Assembly (NCBI RefSeq): GCF_006547065.1
Contig: NZ_CP041243.1
Coordinates: forward strand, 3,251,349 to 3,315,348
DNA: 64,000 nt
Direction: 5' to 3'
Origin: Brevundimonas sp. M20
Lineage (GTDB): Bacteria > Pseudomonadota > Alphaproteobacteria > Caulobacterales > Caulobacteraceae
In this document: piece after piece, positions 45,254-53,900 of the stretch
Layout of the letters: each line of letters begins with the position of its first letter
Numbering within the stretch: the first letter of the stretch is position 1
Notes under the pieces: generated by a model
What the model was told of the DNA's origin: nothing
The model's input: only the letters and a program-made list of their open reading frames with translations
Databases searched by the model: none
Translations under genes and position numbers: made by a program

Positions 45254-45288
45254 CAAAAAGGCCGGTGGAGCGATCCCCCGGCCCTTTG
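45254..45288 (-). terminator. Intrinsic terminator of acnB
   Basis: On the minus strand, GGGCCGGGGGATCGCTCC pairs with the following CCGGCC arm and ends in TTTTTGTTT, 24 bp after the acnB stop. The GGAGCGATCC core is shared with the acnA terminator at 43808-43837. Confidence 0.8.
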
Positions 45289-45311
45289 TCGTTTCCGACT
45301 GACGTCCGCCC

Positions 45312-47894
45312 TTACCCGGCGGCGACGCGATCCGCGTATTCGGGGATCTGGTCGAAATTCATGTAGCGGTAGACCTCGGCGCGGTCGGCGTCGATGACGC
45401 CCATCTCGGCCATGTATTCCGCCACGGTCGGGATGCGGCCCAGCTTGGAGGCGACGGCCGCCAGCTCGGCCGAGGCCAGATAGACGTTCGAGCCCTTGCC
45501 CAGACGGTTGGGGAAGTTGCGGGTGGAGGTCGAGACCACGGTCGCGCCTTCCTTCACCTGCGCCTGATTGCCCATGCACAGCGAGCAGCCCGGCATCTCC
45601 ATGCGCGCGCCGGCGCCGCCGAGGGTCGAGTAATGGCCCTCCCTGGTCAGTTCGGAGGCGTCCATCTTGGTCGGCGGGGCGACCCACAGACGGGTCGGGA
45701 TGTCCTTCTTGCCCTTCAGCAGCAGCGAGGCGGCGCGGAAGTGGCCGATGTTGGTCATGCACGAGCCGATGAAGACCTCGTCGATCGGAGTCTCCTGCAC
45801 CTCGGACAGCAGGCGCGCGTCGTCGGGGTCGTTCGGGGCGCACAGGACCGGCTCGGTCACTTCGGCCAGATCGATCTCGATGACGTGGGCGTACTCGGCG
45901 TCCGCGTCGGCTTCCAGCAGGTTCGGATGGGCGAGCCACAGCTCCATGGCGTCGATCCGGCGCTGCAGGGTGCGGGCGTCGGCATAGCCGTCGGCGATCA
46001 TGGTCTTCATGAGCACGATGTTCGAGGTCATGTACTCGATGATCGGCTCCTTGTTCAGCTTGACGGTGCAGCCCGCCGCCGAACGCTCGGCCGAGGCGTC
46101 GGTCAGTTCGAACGCCTGTTCCACCTTCAGGTCCGGCAGGCCCTCGATCTCGAGGATGCGGCCCGAGAAGGCGTTGATCTTGCCCGCCTTGGCCACCGTC
46201 AGCAGGCCCTGCTGGATGGCGTAGTAGGGGATGGCGTGAACCAGATCGCGCAGGGTGATGCCCGGCTGCATCTCGCCCTTGAAGCGGACGAGGATCGATT
46301 CCGGCATGTCCAGCGGCATCACGCCGGTGGCGGCGCCGAAGGCCACCAGACCCGAACCGGCCGGGAAGGAGATGCCGATGGGGAAGCGGGTGTGGCTGTC
46401 GCCGCCGGTGCCGACCGTGTCGGGCAGCAGCAGGCGGTTCAGCCACGAGTGGATCACGCCGTCGCCCGGACGCAGGGCCACGCCGCCGCGGTTCGAGATG
46501 AACTGCGGCAGTTCGCGGTGCGTCTTGACGTCCACCGGCTTCGGATAGGCGGCGGTGTGGCAGAAGGACTGCATCACCATGTCGGCCGAGAAGCCGAGGC
46601 AGGCCAGATCCTTCAGCTCGTCACGGGTCATCGGACCGGTGGTGTCCTGTGACCCCACGGTGGTCATCTTCGGCTCGCAGTACGTGCCCGGACGCACGCC
46701 CTGACCTTCCGGCAGACCGCAGGCGCGGCCGACCATCTTCTGGGCGAGGGTAAAGCCCTTGCCGCTGTCCTCCGGCGTGACCGGCAGGCGGAACGCGGTC
46801 GAGGGCGGCAGGCCCAGCGCCTCACGCGCGCGGGCGGTCAGCGACCGGCCGATGATCAGGTTGATGCGGCCGCCGGCCTGCACCTCGTCCAGCAGGACCT
46901 GCGACTTCAGCTCGAAGTCGGCGACCGTCTGGCCGTCCTTCTCGATTTTCCCGGCGTAGGGATAGATGTCGATGACGTCGCCCATGTTGAGGTTCGAGAC
47001 GTCGACCTCGATCGGCAGGGCGCCGGAGTCTTCCTGGGTGTTGAAGAAGATCGGGGCAATCTTGCCGCCCAGGGTCACGCCGCCGAAGCGCTTGTTCGGC
47101 ACGAAGGGAATGTCCTCGCCGGTGGCCCAGATCACACTGTTGGTCGCCGACTTGCGCGACGAACCGGTGCCGACCACGTCGCCGACATAGGCCACCAGAT
47201 GGCCCCTGGCCTTCAGGTTCTCGATGAACTGCATCGGACCACGCACGCCGTCCTGTTCCGGCGCGATGCCCGGGCGCGCGTTCTTCAGCATGGCCAGATA
47301 GTGCAGCGGGATGTCCGGGCGCGACCAGGCGTCGGGCGCCGGCGACAGGTCATCGGTGTTGGTCTCGCCGGTCACCTTGAAGACGGTGACGGTGATCTTC
47401 TCGGCGACCTTGTCGCGCGAGGTGAACCATTCGGCGTCGGCCCAGGACCGGATCACGGCCTGGGCGTTGACGTTGCCGCCCCTGGCCAGTTCGGCGACGT
47501 CATGGAAGAAGTCGAACATCAGCAGGGTCTTCTTCAGACCCTCGGCGGCGACCGCGCCGACCACCGCATCCGTCAGCAGGTCGATCAGCGGCTTGACGTT
47601 GTAACCGCCCACCATGGTGCCCAGCAGCTCGGTCGCGCGCTCGCGCGACAGGGCCGGAACCGCGAAATCGCCATGCGCCACCGCCGACAGGAAAGACGCC
47701 TTCACCTTGGCCGCGTCATCCACGCCGGGCGGCACGCGATGCGTCAGTAGGTCCAGCAGTTCCTGTTCGGACTCACCGGCCGGGGGCGCCTTGATCAGCT
47801 CGATCAGGTCCGCGGTCTGCTCCGCCGACAGCGGGAGCGGCGGGATGCCGAGCGCCGCGCGTTCGGCGACGTGGGAGCGATAGGCTTCGAGCAT
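45312..47894 (-). CDS. acnB: Aconitate hydratase B
   Basis: Second aconitase, of the structurally distinct AcnB type, which also dehydrates 2-methylcitrate in some bacteria. The 860-residue product has the N-terminal HEAT-like domain ([20 protein letters not shown]), the swivel domain [19 protein letters not shown], and cluster ligands in [12 protein letters not shown] and [14 protein letters not shown]. It ends with the family C-terminus [14 protein letters not shown]. An ideal AAGGAGG lies before ATG 47894, suggesting high expression. Both isozymes in one locus, facing each other, suggests differential use (housekeeping versus stress), as known in enterics. Confidence 0.97.
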   Translation of the reverse strand: MLEAYRSHVAERAALGIPPLPLSAEQTADLIELIKAPPAGESEQELLDLLTHRVPPGVDDAAKVKASFLSAVAHGDFAVPALSRERATELLGTMVGGYNVKPLIDLLTDAVVGAVAAEGLKKTLLMFDFFHDVAELARGGNVNAQAVIRSWADAEWFTSRDKVAEKITVTVFKVTGETNTDDLSPAPDAWSRPDIPLHYLAMLKNARPGIAPEQDGVRGPMQFIENLKARGHLVAYVGDVVGTGSSRKSATNSVIWATGEDIPFVPNKRFGGVTLGGKIAPIFFNTQEDSGALPIEVDVSNLNMGDVIDIYPYAGKIEKDGQTVADFELKSQVLLDEVQAGGRINLIIGRSLTARAREALGLPPSTAFRLPVTPEDSGKGFTLAQKMVGRACGLPEGQGVRPGTYCEPKMTTVGSQDTTGPMTRDELKDLACLGFSADMVMQSFCHTAAYPKPVDVKTHRELPQFISNRGGVALRPGDGVIHSWLNRLLLPDTVGTGGDSHTRFPIGISFPAGSGLVAFGAATGVMPLDMPESILVRFKGEMQPGITLRDLVHAIPYYAIQQGLLTVAKAGKINAFSGRILEIEGLPDLKVEQAFELTDASAERSAAGCTVKLNKEPIIEYMTSNIVLMKTMIADGYADARTLQRRIDAMELWLAHPNLLEADADAEYAHVIEIDLAEVTEPVLCAPNDPDDARLLSEVQETPIDEVFIGSCMTNIGHFRAASLLLKGKKDIPTRLWVAPPTKMDASELTREGHYSTLGGAGARMEMPGCSLCMGNQAQVKEGATVVSTSTRNFPNRLGKGSNVYLASAELAAVASKLGRIPTVAEYMAEMGVIDADRAEVYRYMNFDQIPEYADRVAAG

Positions 47895-48074
47895 GAGGGC
47901 CTCCTTGATCCAGTCGCGATCAGGTTGGCCACCGGCCCGTCAAAACCGCGCGCGGGCTTTCCCACATAAGGCCCGACGCCGCAACACGAGGGCCCGATCC
48001 GGCGGGGACCGGGCGGCAGCCTGTGTCATGCGCGGAACAGGTCACCCCGCGTCAGCCGACGCTTCCGCCCGGGT

Positions 48075-48950
48075 TCAGCGCCCGAAGACCTCGACACCGA
48101 TCTCCCCGGCGGGCGTCAGCCAGGCGCGCTTCATGCCCTGGCTGTTGAACGGGGCGGTGATGTTGCCTTCGCGGTCCAGCGCGATCAGACCCCCGTCGCC
48201 GCCCATGGCGCCGATCTCGTCGATAACCGCCTGAGCGGCCACGCTCAACGATTGACCCGCCGCCACTCGCCAGGCCGTCTGGGCGGTGGCGGCGACGCGA
48301 ATGAAGTATTCACCCTGCCCGGTGCCCGAGACGGCGACATTGCCGTCCGCCCAGGTCCCGGCGGCGGGTATCGGGGTGTCCCCGACCCGGCCCGGCATCT
48401 TGCCGAAAACCCCGGCGGTCGAGGTCGCGGCCGCCAGCCGACCCTCGCTGTCCAGCACGCAGCAGCCCACCGTGCCGTGGCTCAGCGTGCCCGGCGGATG
48501 GTTGTCCTCGCCCTTGCCGGCGCGCGTGAACCAGGCCTCTTCATCGGCGATGGGCTCCAGTCCCTGATCCAGCGCGAACAGGGCCGCGCCCTCGCCGGCC
48601 AGCATGACGTGTGGCGTCCGGTCCATCACCGCGCGCGCGGCCACCACCGGATTGCGGAAGCCCTGCAGCGCCGCCACGGCGCCCGCCCGCTTCGTCGCAC
48701 CATCCATGATGCTGGCGTCCAGCTCATAGGCCCCGGCCAGATTCGGCGAGGCGCCCCGTCCGGCGACATAGAGACCCGAGTCCTCCAGCATCACGACCGC
48801 CGCGACCGCGACGTCCAGCGCGCTGTCGCCCCGGTCCAGCCGAACCTTCATCGCCTCGACAACCTCGCGCATGTGCACGACCTCCCGGTCATAGTTGCGT
48901 TCGCGCCGCGCGCCGGCGCCGCCGTGAAGGATGAGGGTGGGTTGGGTCAT
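48075..48950 (-). CDS. iaaA: Isoaspartyl peptidase / L-asparaginase (Ntn hydrolase)
   Basis: Removes beta-aspartyl residues from damaged peptides and hydrolyses asparagine. The 291-residue precursor has LILHGGAGARRE at the start, the mid-region VAGRGASPNLAGAYELDASI, and the autocleavage site before Thr160 in LSHGTVGCCVLD, which becomes the N-terminal nucleophile of the beta subunit. MPGRVGDTPIPAAGTWAD and SGTGQGEYFIR complete the substrate site. It is of the plant-type (IaaA) family. It lies 180 bp downstream of acnB's start region on the same strand and is divergent from the 2OG oxygenase; the two starts are close. Confidence 0.93.
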   Translation of the reverse strand: MTQPTLILHGGAGARRERNYDREVVHMREVVEAMKVRLDRGDSALDVAVAAVVMLEDSGLYVAGRGASPNLAGAYELDASIMDGATKRAGAVAALQGFRNPVVAARAVMDRTPHVMLAGEGAALFALDQGLEPIADEEAWFTRAGKGEDNHPPGTLSHGTVGCCVLDSEGRLAAATSTAGVFGKMPGRVGDTPIPAAGTWADGNVAVSGTGQGEYFIRVAATAQTAWRVAAGQSLSVAAQAVIDEIGAMGGDGGLIALDREGNITAPFNSQGMKRAWLTPAGEIGVEVFGR

Positions 48951-49035
48951 TGAGGTCTTTTATCTCGTGCCGGGACTGCTAGCGTCTTCCGGTGTGGACG
49001 GAAGATCACCGTCCATGCGCTGCAAGGGGCGAGGC

Positions 49036-49827
49036 ATGCAAGCACCGGGAACGGGGAATACGACCAGGGGCGCGACGATCACCATTGATCCGGCGCTGGA
49101 CGGTCGCGCCATGGCCGCTGCCTTCAAGGCCCATGGTCGCATCCACATCCCGGGTTTCCTGGCCCCGCACTCGGCGGCCGCCCTGCACGACGCCCTCGCC
49201 GCCGAGACCATGTGGGTCTGCTCCACCCGGGGCGGCGGCCAGAACATCGACATCCCGGTCGAGCATTTCGACGCCTTCACGCCCCAACAGGCGGCGCGAT
49301 TCTTCAGCCTGGCCCACGCCGAGGCGCGCGACGGCTTCCACTATATGTTCGACAGCCTGCGGGTCAGCGACCTGATCGAGAAGGGCGAGTCGATCCATCC
49401 GGCGCTGGCCGCCGGCTACGCCTTCCTGAACAGTCCGGCCTTCCTCGACTTCGTTCGCGCCCTGACCGGCGATGAACGACCCAATCATGTCGATGCCCAG
49501 GCGACCCGCTTCGAGGCCGGCCACTATCTGACGCAGCACGACGACAAAAAGCCGGAGGCCGGGCGGCTGTACGCCTATGTGCTGAACCTGACGCCACGCT
49601 GGCGTACGGACTGGGGCGGACTGCTGACCTTCATCGACGAGGACGGCCATCTGGCCGAAGCCTACGCGCCCGCCTGGAATGCGCTGAACCTTTTCCGCGT
49701 GCCGGCGGAGCACGCCGTCTCCTTCGTCACGCCCTTCGCCGGCGCGCCCCGGCTATCCATCACCGGCTGGGTGCGTCATCTCCCGTCCGACTCCCCGCAC
49801 CGTCGCGCGTCCGCGCGTCGCCCCTAG
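49036..49827 (+). CDS. 2-oxoglutarate/Fe(II)-dependent oxygenase (prolyl hydroxylase-like)
   Basis: A 263-residue double-stranded beta-helix dioxygenase. Iron ligands are His168 and Asp170 (LTQHDDKK) and His226 (VPAEHAVSFV), with the 2OG-binding Arg239 in APRLSITGWVR. The AYVLNLTPRWRTDWGGLLTF strand is typical of the P4H-like/SM-20 group, in which proteins or small prolyl compounds are hydroxylated. ATG 49036 follows GGGGCGAGG; an in-frame ATG at 49015 is an alternative. Substrate is unknown. The quinone oxidoreductase begins 11 bp downstream, so they may be co-transcribed. Confidence 0.88.
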   Translation: MQAPGTGNTTRGATITIDPALDGRAMAAAFKAHGRIHIPGFLAPHSAAALHDALAAETMWVCSTRGGGQNIDIPVEHFDAFTPQQAARFFSLAHAEARDGFHYMFDSLRVSDLIEKGESIHPALAAGYAFLNSPAFLDFVRALTGDERPNHVDAQATRFEAGHYLTQHDDKKPEAGRLYAYVLNLTPRWRTDWGGLLTFIDEDGHLAEAYAPAWNALNLFRVPAEHAVSFVTPFAGAPRLSITGWVRHLPSDSPHRRASARRP

Positions 49828-49838
49828 AGAGAGATTTC

Positions 49839-50840
49839 ATGCGCGCTGTTCTGTCCAAGGCCCCCGGCGGCCCCGAAACCCTGGTCGTCGAGGAGGTTCT
49901 GGACCCCCGCCCGCAGAAGGGCGAGGTGGTGATCGAGGTGAAGGCCATCGGGGTCAACTTCCCCGACACCCTGATCATCGAGGACAAATACCAGTTCAAG
50001 CCGCAGCGCCCCTTCTCGCCGGGCGGTGAGGTGGCCGGGATCATCGAGGCCGTCGGCGAGGGCGTGAAGGGCGTCTTCAAGGGCGACCGCGTCATCGCCG
50101 TGCCCGGCTGGGGCGGCATGGTCGAACGGCTGGCCGTGCCCGCCAGTCAGGTCATCAAGATTCCCGACGGCATGGATTTCCAGACCGCCGCCTCGCTGGT
50201 GATGACCTACGGCACGTCCTACTACGCCCTGAAGGACCGGGCGCAGCTGAAGGCGGGGGAAAGCCTGCTGGTGCTGGGCGCCGCGGGCGGTGTCGGCGTC
50301 GCCGCCGTCGAACTGGGCAAGGCCATGGGCGCCCACGTCATCGCCGCCGCCTCGACCAACGACAAGGTCCAGTTCGCGTTGGAAGCCGGGGCCGACAACG
50401 GCCTGATCTATCCGTCGGGCAAGATGGACAAGACGGCCCAGAAGGAGCTGTCGGGCGAGCTGAAACTGGCTTCGGGCCGCGACGGCCCCGACGTGGTCTA
50501 TGACGGCGTCGGCGGCGACTACTGCGAGCCGGCCCTGCGCGCCATGGACTGGAACGGCCGCTATCTGGTGGTCGGCTTCCCGGCGGGCATTCCGTCCCTG
50601 CCGCTGAACCTGACCCTGCTGAAGTCGGTGTCGGTGATCGGCGTCTTCTGGGGCGCCGCCGTGGCCCGCGATCCGTCGCTGCACGTCGCCAACATGGCCG
50701 ACCTGTTCAGGTTCTGGAGCGAGGGCAAGATCAAGCCCCGCATCAGCCGCACCTTCCCGCTTGAACGCGCTCACGAGGCCATTCAGGCGCTGGGCGACCG
50801 CTCGGTCATGGGCAAGGTCGTGGTGACCGTCGAGGACTGA
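49839..50840 (+). CDS. NADPH:quinone oxidoreductase-like MDR enzyme
   Basis: A 333-residue zinc-independent medium-chain reductase. N-terminal catalytic domain: IGVNFPDTLIIEDKYQFKP and PGGEVAGIIEAVGEGVKG. The cofactor domain has GAAGGVGVAAVELGKAMGA with NADPH preference likely. There are no zinc-binding Cys/His clusters. It resembles bacterial QOR enzymes that reduce quinones or enones, giving protection against electrophiles. GAGAGAGA precedes ATG 49839. It is convergent with the YkvA-like gene, with 7 bp between stops. Confidence 0.92.
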   Translation: MRAVLSKAPGGPETLVVEEVLDPRPQKGEVVIEVKAIGVNFPDTLIIEDKYQFKPQRPFSPGGEVAGIIEAVGEGVKGVFKGDRVIAVPGWGGMVERLAVPASQVIKIPDGMDFQTAASLVMTYGTSYYALKDRAQLKAGESLLVLGAAGGVGVAAVELGKAMGAHVIAAASTNDKVQFALEAGADNGLIYPSGKMDKTAQKELSGELKLASGRDGPDVVYDGVGGDYCEPALRAMDWNGRYLVVGFPAGIPSLPLNLTLLKSVSVIGVFWGAAVARDPSLHVANMADLFRFWSEGKIKPRISRTFPLERAHEAIQALGDRSVMGKVVVTVED

Positions 50841-50847
50841 GCCCCGC

Positions 50848-51264
50848 TCAGTCCTGATCGCCTTTCAGATGATCAAGCGCGGTCCGGGCCAGTTCCCGGT
50901 GCCGCGCCTTGATGTTCGCCCCCAGCGTCGCCAGCAGGGCCGCGAACACCGCCGCATCGTCAGTGAAGCCGACCACGGCGAACAGGTCCGGGATGGCGTC
51001 CGTCGGAAGGACGAAATAGGCCAGCGCCCCCAGCATGATGCCCTTGGCCGCCGTCGGGGTCTCCGGGTCGCGCGCCGCGTACCAGACCGACAGCACCTGA
51101 TCGGCGAAGGGGATGCGCGCCGCCGTGCGCCGGATCTTGGGCCAGAAGCCCCGGCGCACCCGCGCCTCGTTCACCTGCTGGACGGCGGGCACGAGGGCGT
51201 AGGACGGGTCCAGCGCGTTTTCGGGGTTGGCTGCCCCGGCGGCAGGTTTGGCATTGGTGGTCAT
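50848..51264 (-). CDS. YkvA family (DUF1232) protein
   Basis: A 138-residue protein whose core WPKIRRTAARIPFADQVLSV, DPETPTAAKGIMLGALAYFV and LPTDAIPDLFAVVGFTDDA is the DUF1232/YkvA signature. One or two hydrophobic segments (MLGALAYFVLP and AAVFAALLATLGA) suggest membrane association. The N-terminal ~35 residues are Ala/Pro-rich and flexible. No biochemical function is established for the family. It is transcribed toward the quinone oxidoreductase and divergent from the SDR gene. Confidence 0.9.
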   Translation of the reverse strand: MTTNAKPAAGAANPENALDPSYALVPAVQQVNEARVRRGFWPKIRRTAARIPFADQVLSVWYAARDPETPTAAKGIMLGALAYFVLPTDAIPDLFAVVGFTDDAAVFAALLATLGANIKARHRELARTALDHLKGDQD

Positions 51265-51321
51265 GGCGGCTAAATCCCCCGCGACAGTCTCGGTTCACAA
51301 CAACACATAGGGTCTCCGGAC

Positions 51322-52104
51322 ATGAAACTCGACAGCAGCATCGCCGCGGTGGTCACCGGCGGGGCCTCGGGCCTCGGTGAAGGCACCGCCCGCGCCATCG
51401 CCGCCACCGGCGCCAGGGTCGCCCTGTTCGACATGAACGAGGAAAAGGGCGAGGCCGTCGCGAGGGAGATCGGCGGGATCTTCTGCAAGGTCGACGTCAC
51501 CTCCGATGAAGAGGTCGCCGCCGCCTTCGCCAAGGCCCGCGCCGCCCACGGGCAGGAGCGCCTGACCATCAACTGCGCCGGCATCGCCACCGGCCAGAAG
51601 ACCGTCAGCCGCAAGAAGGACACCGGCGAAATCCGCGCTCACGACATGGCGTCGTTCGAGCGCACGGTCCGGATCAACCTGTTCGGCACCTTCCGGGTCC
51701 TGTCGCAATCGGCGGCGGGCATGGTGACGCTGGAGCCCATGGCTGACGGCGAGCGCGGCCTGATCGTCAACACCGCCTCGGTGGCGGCCCAGGACGGCCA
51801 GATCGGTCAGGCGGCCTACTCGGCGTCCAAGGGCGGCGTCTACGCCATGACCCTGCCCATCGCCCGCGACCTCGCCCAGGAAGGCGTCCGCTGCAACACC
51901 ATCCTGCCCGGCATCATGTGGACGCCGATGATGGCCGGCATGGACCAGAAGGTTCAGGACAGCCTCGCCGCCGCCATCCCCTTCCCCAGCCGCCTCGGCA
52001 CCCCCGCCGACTACGCCTCGCTGGTGCTGGAACTGGCCCGCAACGTCTACATCAACGGCGAATGCATCCGCCTCGACGGCGCCATCCGTCTGGCGCCGCG
52101 GTAA
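51322..52104 (+). CDS. Short-chain dehydrogenase, 3-hydroxyacyl-CoA dehydrogenase type II-like
   Basis: A 260-residue classical SDR. The cofactor motif is VTGGASGLGEGTARAIAATG, with DMNEEKGEAVA indicating NAD(H) preference through the Asp. The NAG-type element is INCAGIAT and the catalytic motif AAYSASKGGVYAMT, with the Ser in NTASVAAQDG. The overall order and ending (NGECIRLDGAIRLAP) match bacterial HSD17B10-like enzymes that oxidise short-chain 3-hydroxyacyl-CoA. The gene starts at ATG 51322, and a T-run hairpin follows its stop. Confidence 0.92.
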   Translation: MKLDSSIAAVVTGGASGLGEGTARAIAATGARVALFDMNEEKGEAVAREIGGIFCKVDVTSDEEVAAAFAKARAAHGQERLTINCAGIATGQKTVSRKKDTGEIRAHDMASFERTVRINLFGTFRVLSQSAAGMVTLEPMADGERGLIVNTASVAAQDGQIGQAAYSASKGGVYAMTLPIARDLAQEGVRCNTILPGIMWTPMMAGMDQKVQDSLAAAIPFPSRLGTPADYASLVLELARNVYINGECIRLDGAIRLAPR

Positions 52105-52112
52105 GCGCGCTA

Positions 52113-52154
52113 GCGCTCATGACGCCGTCATTCGCTGCTTGAGCGCAGTTTTTT
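52113..52154 (+). terminator. Intrinsic terminator of the SDR gene
   Basis: Outer stem GCGCTC/GAGCGC with an inner ATGAC-gcc-GTCAT stem, followed by GTTTTTTC. The word CGCTGCTTGAG on its 3' side is shared with the dispersed 36-bp repeat family, so it may be a domesticated copy. Confidence 0.75.
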
Positions 52155-52165
52155 CAAAAAGGGAC

Positions 52166-52195
52166 TTGCCGGATGTCGAAAGCGTCCGCTATACG
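52166..52195 (+). promoter_or_regulatory. Sigma-70-type promoter of tRNA-Gly
   Basis: TTGCCG (52166-52171), an 18-bp spacer, then TATACG (52190-52195). The tRNA begins 18 bp further on. Spacing and position fit a housekeeping promoter. Confidence 0.6.
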
Positions 52196-52213
52196 CCCGC
52201 CTCCAACTGAAGC

Positions 52214-52288
52214 GCGGGCGTAGCTCAGGGGTAGAGCATCACCTTGCCAAGGTGAGGGTCGGGCGTTCGAATCGCCTCGCCCGCTCCA
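52214..52288 (+). tRNA. tRNA-Gly (anticodon GCC)
   Basis: 75-nt tRNA with acceptor GCGGGCG pairing with CGCCCGC, D-arm AGCTCAGGGGTAGAGC, anticodon loop TTGCCAA (GCC), T-arm GGGCGTTCGAATCGCC, and encoded CCA. A CUUCGG-type terminator follows at 52301. The 3' part is duplicated at 52358-52402. Confidence 0.97.
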
Positions 52289-52300
52289 GTTTGGAACAGC

Positions 52301-52331
52301 AAAAGGCTCGGTCTTCGGACCGGGCCTTTTT
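52301..52331 (+). terminator. tRNA-Gly terminator with UUCG loop
   Basis: AAAAGGCTCGGTC-TTCG-GACCGGGCCTTTTT: a GC stem closed by a C(UUCG)G tetraloop and followed by a T-run. It is nearly repeated at 52414-52444 after the partial tRNA copy. Confidence 0.85.
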
Positions 52332-52357
52332 GTTTGGCGTCATGGGCCGCCCCCAGA

Positions 52358-52402
52358 TTGCCAAGGTGAGGGTCGGGCGTTCGGATCGCCTCGCCCGCTC
52401 CA
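52358..52402 (+). pseudogene. Duplicated 3' part of tRNA-Gly
   Basis: 45 bp identical to the tRNA from the anticodon loop through CCA, except for one change in the T-loop (TTCGAAT becomes TTCGGAT). The 5' half is missing, so it cannot fold as a tRNA. It is followed by a second copy of the terminator. The unit fragment-plus-terminator repeats the real gene with about 114-bp spacing. Confidence 0.9.
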
Positions 52403-52413
52403 GTCGAAGCTTT

Positions 52414-52444
52414 AAGGGGCTCGGTCTTCGGACCGGGCCCTTTT
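52414..52444. terminator. Second copy of the UUCG terminator
   Basis: AGGGGCTCGGTC-TTCG-GACCGGGCCCTTTT. Same stem-loop as 52301-52331 with one more G-C pair. It lies 13 bp from the converging SDR stop, so it may serve both strands. Confidence 0.8.
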
Positions 52445-52456
52445 GCTTTTCCGGCC

Positions 52457-53263
52457 CTAGATCCGCTTCAGCCGTTTCGCGTGCCCGCCGACCATGTTCA
52501 GGGCGATGCGGTCGGGCAGGTGTTTGGCCAGACCGGCCAGCAGGTTGTTCATGAACCCCGGCGTGACCTGCGGGCGGTTGGCCTCGACGGCGTCATAGCC
52601 GACGCGGGCGACGTGTTCGGCCGTCTGCCACATCCAGGCGGGATAGGCGGTCGAGACTTCGTCCCGCGTGCCGTTGACGTCGTGGAACTCGGTCAGGGTG
52701 TAGCCCGGGCAAAGCACGGTGACGTGCACCCCGGTGTCGAGCAGTTCCAGATACAGCCCCTGCGAGGCCTTGATCAGGAAGCTCTTGATAGGGCCGTACA
52801 GGGTGTCGCCGCCGGTCGCGGGCATCCGACCCGCCAGAGAGGCGACGTTCAGGATGCGGCCATAGCTGCGGGCGACCATGTCGGGCGCGAACAGGCGGGC
52901 CAGTTCGACCGGCGCGCTGAGCATCACCCGGATCATGGCCGCATGGTCGGCCGGGTCGGTCTGCAGGAAACCCTCGGTCCGGCTGAAGCCCGCATTGTTG
53001 ATCAGGGCGTCGATCATCAGCCCGCGTTCAAGAACGGCCTCATACAGGGCGCGCGGCGCGGCCGGATCGGCCAGATCGGCGGTCAGGACCGTGACGGCGG
53101 ACCCCATCCGCCGCAGTTCCCCGGCCAGCGCCTGCAACGGCGCCTCGCGACGGGCGGTCAGGATCAGATCCCAGCCCTCGCCGGCATAGACGCGCGCCAG
53201 GGCGGCGCCGATGCCCGCCGACGCGCCGGTGATCAGGGCTGTGCGGCGATTTCCGGGATTCAC
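52457..53263 (-). CDS. Short-chain dehydrogenase (DltE/YqjQ-like) in an Rrf2 operon
   Basis: A 268-residue SDR. Cofactor motif ALITGASAGIGAALARVYAG with TARREAPL following, INNAGFSRTEGF, ILNVASLAGRMPAT with the catalytic Ser, and a catalytic region LYGPIKSFLIKASQGL with Tyr and Lys, although the YxxxK reads YGPIK. The C-terminal ~70 residues (MNNLLAGLAKHLPDRIA) resemble membrane-associated SDRs. GTG 53263 lies 7 bp after the Rrf2 stop; longer frames only overlap that gene. Probably co-transcribed with and regulated by the Rrf2 protein. Substrate unknown. Confidence 0.88.
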   Translation of the reverse strand: MNPGNRRTALITGASAGIGAALARVYAGEGWDLILTARREAPLQALAGELRRMGSAVTVLTADLADPAAPRALYEAVLERGLMIDALINNAGFSRTEGFLQTDPADHAAMIRVMLSAPVELARLFAPDMVARSYGRILNVASLAGRMPATGGDTLYGPIKSFLIKASQGLYLELLDTGVHVTVLCPGYTLTEFHDVNGTRDEVSTAYPAWMWQTAEHVARVGYDAVEANRPQVTPGFMNNLLAGLAKHLPDRIALNMVGGHAKRLKRI

Positions 53264-53270
53264 GCGCGGA

Positions 53271-53741
53271 TCAGGCGGCGACGGGGCAGGATTTGTGGAG
53301 CGCGAAACCCGCCAGAGACGCCGGGTTTTCCGCCAGCAGGTCGGCGATGGTGATCTTGGCCAGAGCCGCCGTCGCCGCTTCATCGGCGGCGGTCAGGGCC
53401 TTGGCCACCTGACGCGGGATATGCTCGCTGACCGGGCAGCCGCGGGCGCCCGCCGGAGTCGAGCCGATGTGGGCGCAACCGTTGACGGCCTTCAGCACCT
53501 CATCCAGGCGAATATCCTCGGGGCGGCGCAGCAGCCAGGCGCCGCCGGACGCACCGGGACGGGTCGCGATCAGCCCGGCCTTGGCCAGCAGGGCGGTCAC
53601 GCGGCGCACCACCACGGGGTTGGTCGGCACCGACGCGGCCAGCACCGCGCTCGGCGCGGCTTCGGCCGGCGAGTACGCGCCCTTGTGGGCCAGATAGGCC
53701 AGGGAGTGGGCGGCGACGGGGAATCGTTGGCTGTCGGACAT
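53271..53741 (-). CDS. Rrf2 family transcriptional regulator
   Basis: A 156-residue winged-helix regulator. N-terminal RFPVAAHSLAYLAHKG, helix-turn-helix ASVPTNPVVVRRVTALLAKA, and wing GLIATRPGASGGAWLLR are diagnostic of Rrf2. Cysteines lie at 89 (VNGCAH), 102 (ARGCPV) and 152 near the end (HKSCPV). IscR/NsrR use three closely spaced Cys for an Fe-S cluster; here only two lie in the loop, so cluster binding is uncertain and a thiol sensor, as in YwnA/CymR-like members, is possible. ATG 53741 is the family start; the longer upstream frame runs antisense to kup. It pairs with the SDR gene and is divergent from kup. Confidence 0.92.
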   Translation of the reverse strand: MSDSQRFPVAAHSLAYLAHKGAYSPAEAAPSAVLAASVPTNPVVVRRVTALLAKAGLIATRPGASGGAWLLRRPEDIRLDEVLKAVNGCAHIGSTPAGARGCPVSEHIPRQVAKALTAADEAATAALAKITIADLLAENPASLAGFALHKSCPVAA

Positions 53742-53900
53742 GGGCGCTCTTTTCAACCCCCAAGATAGGCGTTCCATCCGCGTTTCACAAACAGACGCAA
53801 CCTTCGCACATGCAGCACGATTGAAACGCCGATTGAAAGGGCCTAAAGGCTCGCCGCTCTTTGATGGGGCCGCGCCAAAGCGGAGCCCCGGAGGAACTTC

